NCBI GenBank assembly: GCA_020201235.1 | Contig: JAIVHD010000142.1 | Coordinates: 1 to 5,087, forward strand | DNA from: Lysobacteraceae bacterium | GTDB lineage: Bacteria; Pseudomonadota; Gammaproteobacteria; Xanthomonadales; Wenzhouxiangellaceae | Reading direction: 5' to 3' | DNA: 5,087 nt | In this document: positions 1 to 5,087 of the stretch, in pieces | Position numbering within the stretch: position 1 is the first letter of the stretch | Layout: each line of letters begins with the position of its first letter | Notes under the pieces: model-generated | The model's database searches: none | Seen by the model: only the letters and a program-made list of their open reading frames with translations | What the model was told of the DNA's origin: nothing | Made by a program: the position numbers and the translations under genes

Positions 1-1503
1 GCCGTGCGCATGGCATTGGGCGCCGGTCGTCGCAAGGTGCTGGTACGTCAGGTAATGCAGCTTCTCTTTCTTGGGCTGCTCGGTGCGCTGGCCTGCATAC
101 CGGTTGCAATCATGACGCTGCATATTGTGCTCGGATTGATCCCGGATTTCGCGCAGACGCCGCTCAGCGCCTCGTTGGACTGGCAAGTCCTTTTGGTCGG
201 GATCGGCGTTTCAGCAGGAGCGATGCTGCTGGCCGGTGCATTGCCGTTGCTACAGGCGTTTGGCAGCCGACCGATCGCGGCGATCCGCGAGCAGGCCGGC
301 CGCTCCGGCGCGAGTCGGTTTTCAAGCAGACTGCGCTCGGCGCTGGTCACCGGGCAGATTGCCCTGGCGCTGACGCTGCTGGTTGTTTCAGGGCTGTTTA
401 TCCAGAGCCTGTTCAATGTCGCGCGCGTTGATCTGGGCATGGAGATCGATCAGGTCGTCGCGTTCTCGGTCTCGCCGAGCCAGAACGGCTATCCCGCCGA
501 GCGCTCGGCGGCGCTGTTTCGTGAACTCGAGCAGCGGCTTAACGAATTGCCCGGCGTGGCTTCGGCCAGCGTGTCGATGGTTCCGCTGTTGACTGACAGC
601 AACTGGGATCGGGGTGTGACAGTGGAGGGCTTCGACGCCTCGCCGGAAACCGACACCACCTCAAGCCTGAATGTTGTTGGATCACGCTTTTTCGAAACGC
701 TCTCAATCCCGCTGCTGGCCGGGCGAAGTTTCACCAGCCAGGACATCGATGGACGGCCGAAGGTCGCGATCGTCAATCGGGCATTCGCCGAGAAATTCGA
801 ACTGGGCGATGCCGTGGTCGGCAAGCGCATGGCGCGTAGGACCGGCAGCGATGTCGAGCTCGACATCGAAATCGTCGGTCTGGTTGGCGATGCGCGCTAT
901 GCGACGGTCAAGGACGACCCGCCGCCGCAGTTTTTCATGCCGATCGGGCAGATGTCGGGTCTCGGCAGCGTGGTGTTCTATGCCCGCTCAAAGGGTGAAC
1001 CCGAAGTGCTGATGCGCGCCGTCCCGCCGTTGGTTGCTGAGTTCGACCCGAACCTGCCGGTCGAGAACCTGACCACGCTGGAAAACGTTTCGCACCAGAC
1101 GATCGTGATCGAACGCTTGATGGGCACGCTGGCCAGCCTGTTCGCCGGACTCGCCACTGTGCTCGCCGCGGTTGGCTTGTTTGGCGTGCTGAATTTCTCG
1201 ATGGCGCAGCGCTCGACTGAGCTCGGTCTGCGCGCCGCACTCGGTGCCAGTCCGACCAGGCTGAAGCGAATGATGCTGCGCCACGCGCTGGTGCTGGCCG
1301 TCAGCGGCATTGTGATCGGCACGGGCCTGGCGCTGGTTCTTGGACGCCTGTCGGCCGGACTGCTCTACGGCATCTCGCCGTTCGAGCCGATGATCTCGCT
1401 GCTGGCGGCAGTGCTGTTGCTGGCTGTCGTGCTGCTGGCCGGCTGGCTGCCGGCACGCCGTGCCGCTAAAGTGCAGCCGGTGCAAGCGTTGAGATATGAA
1501 TAG
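1..1503 (+). CDS. ADOP-type MacB/FtsX-like permease, C-terminal part (5' end outside window)
   Basis: This is the last 500 codons of an inner-membrane permease of the orphan MacB-like (ADOP) family. The frame is open from base 1 (GCC, then GTG CGC ATG), and its first residues, AVRMALGAGRR, match residues 300-310 of the next gene. About 300 residues therefore lie upstream, and the GTG at 4 is not a start. In order it shows the end of the first FtsX domain (membrane segments near codons 19-46 and 63-84), the segment opening the second half (about 112-135), a second MacB-like periplasmic domain (about 136-375, with VAIVNRAFAEKF and EIVGLVGDARYA), and three final membrane segments (about 377-400, 430-448, 465-486). 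It ends with the family-typical GWLPARRAAKVQPVQALRYE. No Walker A or ABC signature is present. Identity to the downstream paralogue is roughly 60-65% by eye with one 2-residue gap. The family assignment is strong; the substrate is unknown. Confidence 0.93.
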   Translation, partial: AVRMALGAGRRKVLVRQVMQLLFLGLLGALACIPVAIMTLHIVLGLIPDFAQTPLSASLDWQVLLVGIGVSAGAMLLAGALPLLQAFGSRPIAAIREQAGRSGASRFSSRLRSALVTGQIALALTLLVVSGLFIQSLFNVARVDLGMEIDQVVAFSVSPSQNGYPAERSAALFRELEQRLNELPGVASASVSMVPLLTDSNWDRGVTVEGFDASPETDTTSSLNVVGSRFFETLSIPLLAGRSFTSQDIDGRPKVAIVNRAFAEKFELGDAVVGKRMARRTGSDVELDIEIVGLVGDARYATVKDDPPPQFFMPIGQMSGLGSVVFYARSKGEPEVLMRAVPPLVAEFDPNLPVENLTTLENVSHQTIVIERLMGTLASLFAGLATVLAAVGLFGVLNFSMAQRSTELGLRAALGASPTRLKRMMLRHALVLAVSGIVIGTGLALVLGRLSAGLLYGISPFEPMISLLAAVLLLAVVLLAGWLPARRAAKVQPVQALRYE

Positions 1504-1531
1504 CCAGCCATCGTTATGGCCGATGGCTTGA
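1496..1531 (+). other. 11-codon open frame overlapping the first permease stop
   Basis: An ATG inside the last codons of the permease opens a different frame reading MNSQPSLWPMA and then TGA. The same-position frame after the second permease (4010-4045) reads MNSQSWLWSIS and then TGA. Both have 11 codons, and the AGC/AGT and TTA/CTA differences are synonymous. It may be a coupling mini-ORF or a relic of a following gene's start. Common ancestry of the DNA could by itself explain the match, and neither ATG has a clear ribosome binding site. Confidence 0.2.
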
Positions 1532-1543
1532 CGAAAAAGGCGA
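1504..1543 (+). repeat. Post-stop tail, copy 1 of a duplicated segment (partner 4018-4057)
   Basis: The 40 bases after the first permease stop align without gaps to 4018-4057 after the second permease stop, with 27 of 40 positions identical. Both copies are preceded by the identical GAGATATGAATAG. The tandem duplication that made the two permeases therefore included sequence beyond the coding region. Copy 1 holds the perfect 8-bp hairpin; copy 2 holds the GGAGAA ribosome binding site of the lipoprotein gene. Confidence 0.65.
1506..1528 (+). repeat. 8-bp inverted repeat after the first permease gene
   Basis: AGCCATCG at 1506-1513 is perfectly complementary to CGATGGCT at 1521-1528, with a 7-base loop TTATGGC. 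It begins 3 bases after the stop codon. As RNA it could form a small hairpin that stabilises the 3' end or partly terminates transcription. What follows is TGACGAAAAAGG and not a run of T, so it is not a standard intrinsic terminator. The equivalent position after the second permease has lost the pairing. Confidence 0.45.
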
Positions 1544-1611
1544 GGGCGCGGCGTTCGAGAACAAGCGGGCAAGCTTAGTCAATCACGCGGATGTACGCCA
1601 AGCAATAACAC

Positions 1612-1616
1612 GAGAG
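1612..1616 (+). promoter_or_regulatory. Weak ribosome binding site for the second permease
   Basis: GAGAG lies 7 bases before the ATG at 1624. It is a modest Shine-Dalgarno match, but the best one near this start. The start is also supported because the encoded N-terminus (a short amphipathic stretch, RRKG, then membrane segment 1) has the usual arrangement for this family. Confidence 0.5.
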
Positions 1617-1623
1617 TGCGCAC

Positions 1624-4017
1624 ATGAATTTGCAACCTGTCCTGCGTGATGCCCTGAGGCCTCTGCTGAGGCGCAAGGGGGTCACCTCGATCATTTTGAT
1701 TACGCTGGCGTTGGGCGTTGGCGTTAATGTCGCGATTTTTTCCGTGTTCCAGCAGGTTCTGCTTCAGAAGCTACCGATTCCGGAACCAGATCAGATTCAT
1801 GCACTGTCATCGCCCGGCCCAAAGCAGGGCATGACCAGCAGCAGTGGTACCGGTCGTCAGGAGATGATCTTCAGTCACGCCATGTGGCGCGATCTGAGTG
1901 CAATCGACGCGCCACACCGGGGCATTGCCGGTTTCCGGAACTTCGGTGCTAACCTTGCATTCAGCGGGGACACGAAAAGTGCCTCCGGGGCGCTTGTGAC
2001 TGACAACTATTTCGATGTGCTTGACGTGAAGCCTGCGGTCGGTCGCCTTTACCGCGTTGAAGAGTTCGTCAGTCCGGGAGAGGGTGGTGTAGCGGTGCTT
2101 TCCCACGCCTACTGGCGTCGAGATTTCGGCTCCGATCCGGACGTGCCGCTGACTCGGGTCGCCGATCTCGGGGGTTGGGAAATCACCCCGCGCAACAGCT
2201 ACTGGATGTACCTGTTTACCCGCGTATCCGGGCAGTCCAGCGCGGTTCGGGTGGAGCAGGCCCTGGATCGCGGTTACCGGCGGATTGTCGAGGCGCTTGA
2301 TGCGCCATTGCTGGAAGGGGTCAGCGACGACTGGAGACAAAGATTTCTGTCACGCCCGCTTGAGCTGGTGGCTGCTCCTGCCGGCATGTCGAATGCGCAT
2401 GACATGGCCAGAACGCCGTTGATCTTGATGCTGGGAGTGACCGCGCTGGTACTTCTCGTCGCCTGCGTAAACATTGCCAACCTGTTGCTGGCCGTCGCTT
2501 TGAGCGACCGTGGCGAGACTGCCGTTCGGATGGCCCTGGGCGCTGGAAGACGCCAGATAATGGTCCGGCAATTGCTTCAATTGGGGATTCTGGCACTGAT
2601 CGGCGCTCTGGCCTGTATCCCCGTTGCGCTGGTCACTTTGCGTTTGGTGCTGGGCATTTTACCCGGTGGCTTCCCAATCAGTGCCAGGATTGATCCGCAA
2701 ATGTTCCTGGTCGCTGGTGGCATTTCCGTGATTGCAATGATACTGGCAGGTATGGTGCCGCTGCTCCAGTCGTTCGGCAGCCGGCCGATCGCTGCGATTC
2801 GCGAACAGTCGGGGCGCGCTGGATCCAGCCGATTCTCCAGTCGCCTGCGTTCGGTCCTGGTCGCCGGACAGATCGCATTGGCCCTGGCGCTGTTGACGGT
2901 GTCCGGGCTTTTCATTCAGAGCATGATCAACATCGCCCGGGTTGATCTGGGTATGGATATTGAACAGATCGTACAGTTCAGGATTTCCCCGGCACGAAAT
3001 GGTTACGAGGACGAGCAAACCCAGACGCTTTACCAGCAGCTCCAGGCTCGAATGGCCGCGCTGCCTGAAGTGGATTCAGCAAGCATCTCGCTGGTGCCAT
3101 TGCTAAGCGAAAGCTCGTGGGGAAGCAGCGTGAGCGTGGAGGGCTTTGAAGCCACGCCTGATACAGGCATGAGCTCCAACTACAACGCTGTCAGTGAGGC
3201 GTTTTTCAACGCTCTGGATATTCCACTGTTGGCGGGCCGGTATTTTTCCGCGTCCGATACCGCGGGTCGCCCCAGGGTCGCGATCGTCAACCGCGCTTTT
3301 GCCGAAAGATTCGAAATGGGTGAAAACGTCATCGGCAAACGCATGGCGCTCAGCACTGGAAATAGCGTTGAGCTCGATATCGAAATCATCGGATTGATTG
3401 GCGACACCCGCTACGCAACGATCAAGGACAGACCGCCGTCCCAGTTCTTTCTGCCGATCTGGCAAACCCCGATTCCAGGGACGGCGACCTTCTATGTGCG
3501 CACTCGGGTTCCGCCGGAGAACCTGATGACCGCGGTTCGCGATCTGGTAGCGGATCTGGACCCCAATCTTCCGGTCGATCAACTCGACACGCTGGAGCGG
3601 TCTTCGCAGCAGTCTGTCGTCATCGACCGGGTGTTGAGCACGATGGCTGGATTGTTTGCTGCCTTGGCGACAGTGCTGGCTGCAGTTGGACTGTTCGGCA
3701 TGCTGAGCTTCACGATTGCCCAACGTTCCTCGGAGCTGGGACTTCGTGGCGCGCTCGGAGCGAGTCCTTGGGGTTTGCAGAAAATGGTACTCATGCACGC
3801 ACTCCGACTCGGAATCATCGGCGGCCTGCTGGGAATTGGCCTGGCCGCGGTGCTCGGGCAGGGTGCTGCCGGCCTGCTTTATGGCATTTCACCGTTCAGT
3901 ATCAAGATTTCGCTGATCTGCATATTCATCCTGCTGAGCGTGATCGTGCTTGCCGGATGGTTGCCGGCGCGCCGTGCTGCGTCGATTCAGCCGGTGGAGG
4001 CCTTGAGATATGAATAG
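1624..4017 (+). CDS. ADOP-type MacB/FtsX-like permease, complete, with an apparent internal deletion
   Basis: This is a complete 797-residue inner-membrane protein with the duplicated ADOP architecture. Membrane segment 1 is near residues 20-42. The first MacB-like periplasmic domain follows (about 43-260), with the family landmarks LPIPEPDQI, LVTDNYFDVLDVKPAVGRLY and VAVLSHAYWRRDFGSDPDV. Segments 2-4 lie near 266-290, 318-345 and 360-381; AVRMALGAGRR at 300-310 is the usual FtsX-domain cytoplasmic loop. Segment 5 (about 409-432) opens the second half, the second periplasmic domain spans about 433-670, and segments 6-8 lie near 674-697, 727-745 and 762-783. The C-terminus is the typical PARRAASIQPVEALRYE. 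There is no ATPase domain. At residues 171-176 DPDV runs directly into PLTRVADLGGWE; relatives normally carry about 35-40 more residues here (a G-R-x-x-x-x-N-G...V-G-V-x-P-x-G-F segment), so an in-frame loss is likely. Without tests, transport or mechanotransmission remains inferred. The gene lies 120 bp after its paralogue and 45 bp before the lipoprotein gene. Confidence 0.95.
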   Translation: MNLQPVLRDALRPLLRRKGVTSIILITLALGVGVNVAIFSVFQQVLLQKLPIPEPDQIHALSSPGPKQGMTSSSGTGRQEMIFSHAMWRDLSAIDAPHRGIAGFRNFGANLAFSGDTKSASGALVTDNYFDVLDVKPAVGRLYRVEEFVSPGEGGVAVLSHAYWRRDFGSDPDVPLTRVADLGGWEITPRNSYWMYLFTRVSGQSSAVRVEQALDRGYRRIVEALDAPLLEGVSDDWRQRFLSRPLELVAAPAGMSNAHDMARTPLILMLGVTALVLLVACVNIANLLLAVALSDRGETAVRMALGAGRRQIMVRQLLQLGILALIGALACIPVALVTLRLVLGILPGGFPISARIDPQMFLVAGGISVIAMILAGMVPLLQSFGSRPIAAIREQSGRAGSSRFSSRLRSVLVAGQIALALALLTVSGLFIQSMINIARVDLGMDIEQIVQFRISPARNGYEDEQTQTLYQQLQARMAALPEVDSASISLVPLLSESSWGSSVSVEGFEATPDTGMSSNYNAVSEAFFNALDIPLLAGRYFSASDTAGRPRVAIVNRAFAERFEMGENVIGKRMALSTGNSVELDIEIIGLIGDTRYATIKDRPPSQFFLPIWQTPIPGTATFYVRTRVPPENLMTAVRDLVADLDPNLPVDQLDTLERSSQQSVVIDRVLSTMAGLFAALATVLAAVGLFGMLSFTIAQRSSELGLRGALGASPWGLQKMVLMHALRLGIIGGLLGIGLAAVLGQGAAGLLYGISPFSIKISLICIFILLSVIVLAGWLPARRAASIQPVEALRYE

Positions 4018-4045
4018 TCAGTCATGGCTATGGAGCATTTCTTGA
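4010..4045 (+). other. 11-codon open frame overlapping the second permease stop
   Basis: This is the counterpart of the frame at 1496-1531: the ATG lies within GATATGAATAG, and the peptide is MNSQSWLWSIS, ended by TGA at the same relative position. It ends 17 bases before the chosen start of the lipoprotein gene, so if translated it could carry ribosomes toward that gene. That role is a guess; only the shared position, length and sequence are seen. Confidence 0.2.
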
Positions 4046-4057
4046 CCAGAATGGAGA
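4018..4057 (+). repeat. Post-stop tail, copy 2 of a duplicated segment (partner 1504-1543)
   Basis: This is the second copy of the tail shared by the two paralogous permease genes, 27 of 40 bases identical without gaps. The in-frame ATG at 4024 that could extend the lipoprotein gene lies inside this tail, where copy 1 has ATC. That argues against 4024 being a conserved start. Confidence 0.65.
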
Positions 4058-4058
4058 A
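4053..4058 (+). promoter_or_regulatory. Ribosome binding site fixing the lipoprotein start
   Basis: GGAGAA sits 4 bases before the ATG at 4063 (6 bases from the end of GGAG). This favours 4063 over the in-frame ATGs at 4024, 4030 and 4051. The ATG at 4051 overlaps the site itself, and 4024 has no such motif upstream. Confidence 0.75.
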
Positions 4059-4062
4059 CATC

Positions 4063-4932
4063 ATGAACAAACGTATCATGTCCATTTTTGCGCTGACGGC
4101 AGCAATGCTGCTCGCCTCATGCGCGGCGATGACCAATGCAGAACTGCAAGAATCCAGGCAGCTGGATCTCGACGCTCAGCAGTTATCCGAGATGCATATC
4201 GATGTCGGTGCGGGGAGTCTGAGCGTGCGTGGCACGGCCGACAGCGATAGGGTTCATGTTACGGCGGAAGTCTGGCAGGTCAAGGCAAGCGATGAGTATG
4301 TGCTGAACCTTGTACGGGATGGCAAGCGTGCGGTTCTGGAAGCCGATATCGACTTCGGCGGTGGCAGGCTTTCTGACAGCGACAACCGCATCGATCTCAT
4401 TGTCAGCGTGCCCGAACAACTACAACTGGACATTCGTGATGGCTCTGGCAGCATCGTCCTTGACGATGTCCGAGGTGACGTTCGGATCGAAGACGGTTCC
4501 GGTTCGATAAAAGCACGCAATCTGGGTGGCGCGCTTGAGATCGTAGATGGCTCAGGTTCGATGAGCGTGATCAACGTTCTCGGCGATATCAAATTTAATG
4601 ATGGTTCTGGCAGTATTTCCGTGCAGCACGGGGGCGGGAATCTGGACATCCGTGATGGTAGTGGCAGCATCACCGTAAAAGATATAGCGGGTGTTGTTCG
4701 CATCAATGATGGCTCCGGCAGCATTCTGGTGCAGCGTACAGGTGGAAATCTGGACATCCGTGATGGTAGTGGCAGCATCACCGTACAGAATGCCGCTGGT
4801 GTCGTTCGCATCAATGATGAATCCGGCAGCATCAGTGTCGATGGCGCTGCCGATTTCGAATTGCTGAGTGATGGCAGCGGCAGTGTCAATCTGCGCAACA
4901 TCGGGGTGAGCAATGAACAACGTACTCAATGA
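4063..4932 (+). CDS. Predicted lipoprotein with DUF4097-like region and nine 18-residue DGSGS repeats
   Basis: The product is a 289-residue predicted envelope lipoprotein. From the ATG at 4063 it begins MNKRIMSIFALTAAMLLASC: a basic n-region, a hydrophobic core and a lipobox L-A-S-C with Cys20 as the lipidation site. Residue +2 is Ala, not Asp, so by the Lol rule of enterobacteria it would go to the outer membrane. Residues about 24-121 are rich in beta strands (HIDVGAGSLSVRGTADSDRVHVTAEVW) and resemble the start of DUF4097/putative adhesin proteins. Residues 122-283 are nine repeats of exactly 18 residues, consensus (L/V)-x-I-x-D-G-S-G-S-I-x-V-x-x-x-x-G-x, most simply a beta-solenoid with an Asp/Ser-rich turn stacked along one edge. 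A six-residue tail, NEQRTQ, follows. Starting at 4024 would add 13 residues (MAMEHFLTRMENI) and bury the signal peptide. The gene sits between permeases and overlaps the next one. A passive envelope role or a role as permease partner is inference; no enzyme motif is seen. Confidence 0.85.
   Translation: MNKRIMSIFALTAAMLLASCAAMTNAELQESRQLDLDAQQLSEMHIDVGAGSLSVRGTADSDRVHVTAEVWQVKASDEYVLNLVRDGKRAVLEADIDFGGGRLSDSDNRIDLIVSVPEQLQLDIRDGSGSIVLDDVRGDVRIEDGSGSIKARNLGGALEIVDGSGSMSVINVLGDIKFNDGSGSISVQHGGGNLDIRDGSGSITVKDIAGVVRINDGSGSILVQRTGGNLDIRDGSGSITVQNAAGVVRINDESGSISVDGAADFELLSDGSGSVNLRNIGVSNEQRTQ
4621..4710 (+). repeat. 90-bp segment duplicated at 4729-4818
   Basis: Bases 4621-4710 match 4729-4818 at 75 of 90 positions, offset exactly 108 bp (two repeat units). 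A 39-bp stretch is identical (4639-4677 and 4747-4785), as are 15 bases at 4696-4710 and 4804-4818. This is much closer than other unit pairs, so units 5-6 and 7-8 reflect the most recent expansion of the array. Confidence 0.85.
4903..4909 (+). promoter_or_regulatory. Ribosome binding site of the third permease, inside the lipoprotein gene
   Basis: GGGGTGA, one mismatch from the anti-Shine-Dalgarno complement GAGGTGA, lies 3 bases before the ATG at 4913, which is a suitable register for initiation. It lies within the last codons of the lipoprotein gene, so translation of the two genes is probably coupled. Confidence 0.6.
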
Positions 4933-5087
4933 AGTTTTCGTCGCCTGGCGCGGCATGCTGCGCCGACCCGGATTCGCGTTGCTGGCAACCATCACGCTGT
5001 CGCTGGGGATCGCTTCCAGCGTGATCTCGTTTGGACTGATCGAGCGGCTTTTGATGCAGCCGCTGCCGTTTCCCGAAGAACGTACCC
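4913..5087 (+). CDS. ADOP-type MacB/FtsX-like permease, N-terminal 58 codons (3' end outside window)
   Basis: This is the start of a third orphan MacB-like permease. The frame from the ATG at 4913 is open to the window edge and begins MNNVLNEVFVAWRGMLRRPG, then a membrane segment at about residues 21-43 (FALLATITLSLGIASSVISFGLI), then ERLLMQPLPFPEERT. The arrangement (short amphipathic start, R-R-P-G, membrane segment 1, L-P-x-P-E) matches the N-terminus of the complete permease at 1624 (LLRRKG..., LLQKLPIPEPDQ) and the family generally. Similarity to that N-terminus is clearly lower than between the two upstream paralogues, so it seems not to come from the same recent duplication. It overlaps the lipoprotein gene by 20 bp in another frame, which supports co-transcription and coupled translation. 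Only the first tenth or so of the gene is visible, so integrity and full domain content cannot be judged. Confidence 0.85.
   Translation, partial: MNNVLNEVFVAWRGMLRRPGFALLATITLSLGIASSVISFGLIERLLMQPLPFPEERT

Larger units (their letters stand above)
4426..4911 (+). repeat. Nine tandem 54-bp coding repeats
   Basis: Units start at 4426, 4480, 4534, 4588, 4642, 4696, 4750, 4804 and 4858, with no insertion or deletion. The motif D-G-S-G-S occupies positions 5-9 of every unit; the only departure is unit 8, which reads D-E-S-G-S. Units partly alternate: units 1, 5 and 7 begin LDIR (3 begins LEIV), while 2, 6 and 8 begin VRI (4 begins IKF). This suggests an older 36-residue (108-bp) double unit. Confidence 0.92.

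Noticed and set aside
4..1503. GTG at position 4 as the start of the first permease
   Set aside because: The frame is open upstream to base 1, and alignment to the paralogue shows about 300 residues missing, so the gene is cut by the window edge.
1528..1556. TTGACG as a -35 promoter element for the second permease
   Set aside because: No -10-like sequence is found 16-18 bases downstream (the region is GCGTTCGAGA-like), and the TTGAC is shared with the other tail by duplication.
1556..1567. CGAGAACAAGCG resembling the lipoprotein gene start at 4062-4073
   Set aside because: Nine of 12 bases match, which could hint at a lost lipoprotein gene after copy 1, but it is too short and does not continue downstream.
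988..1572. 194-codon open frame on the - strand opposite the first permease
   Set aside because: It is antisense to a well-conserved coding frame, is rich in Q/H/R as expected from a shadow of GC-rich coding DNA, and shows no domain or signal.
3103..3798. 231-codon open frame on the - strand opposite the second permease
   Set aside because: It runs opposite conserved periplasmic and membrane regions of the permease, has low-complexity composition and no recognisable family.
4024..4062. Longer N-terminus of the lipoprotein starting at ATG 4024
   Set aside because: It has no ribosome binding site, lies in the duplicated tail where the sister copy has ATC, and would place 13 residues before an otherwise ideal lipoprotein signal peptide.
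4254..4913. 219-codon - strand frame with a repeated L-P-(L/E)-P-S motif
   Set aside because: The repetition is just the complement of the 54-bp coding repeats; a unit length divisible by three keeps every frame open. The + strand frame has the signal peptide and the ribosome binding site.

Overview
The window comes from a GC-rich bacterial chromosome with an envelope of Gram-negative type. The permeases are MacB/FtsX-like and a lipoprotein signal peptide is present. All recognisable genes lie on the + strand. The permeases belong to the large 'orphan' MacB-like family first described as acidobacterial duplicated orphan permeases (ADOP: two MacB_PCD + FtsX halves in one chain, no ATPase partner). 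Such genes also occur in gammaproteobacteria (Xanthomonadales/Wenzhouxiangella-like lineages) and other phyla, so the window alone does not fix the organism. No rRNA, tRNA, CRISPR array, insertion sequence or integration site is visible.

Layout. (1) Positions 1-1503 hold the last 500 codons of an ADOP-type permease whose beginning lies upstream of the window. (2) Positions 1504-1623 are a 120-bp gap with an 8-bp inverted repeat just after the stop codon. (3) Positions 1624-4017 hold a complete 797-residue ADOP-type permease, closely paralogous to the first. Its first periplasmic domain appears to lack an internal segment of about 35-40 residues. (4) Positions 4063-4932 hold a 289-residue predicted lipoprotein: a DUF4097-like N-terminal region followed by nine 18-residue repeats carrying a D-G-S-G-S motif, most simply read as a beta-solenoid. 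(5) Positions 4913-5087 hold the first 58 codons of a third, more divergent permease, overlapping the lipoprotein gene by 20 bp.

The genes look like one co-oriented cluster, probably an operon at least from the second permease onward: 45 bp separate it from the lipoprotein start, followed by a 20-bp overlap. The first two permeases arose by tandem duplication, and their similarity continues about 40 bp past both stop codons. Relatives of these permeases (MacB, LolCE, FtsX) use periplasmic domains to act on envelope substrates such as lipoproteins and peptides. A repeat-rich lipoprotein between ATPase-less permeases therefore suggests a functional pairing, but this is inference; no substrate can be read from the sequence.

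Most notable are the apparent internal deletion in the second permease, the repeat lipoprotein in which D-G-S-G-S is kept despite serine codon switching, and the paired post-stop tails of the duplicated permeases, each with an 11-codon open frame beginning inside the permease's end.
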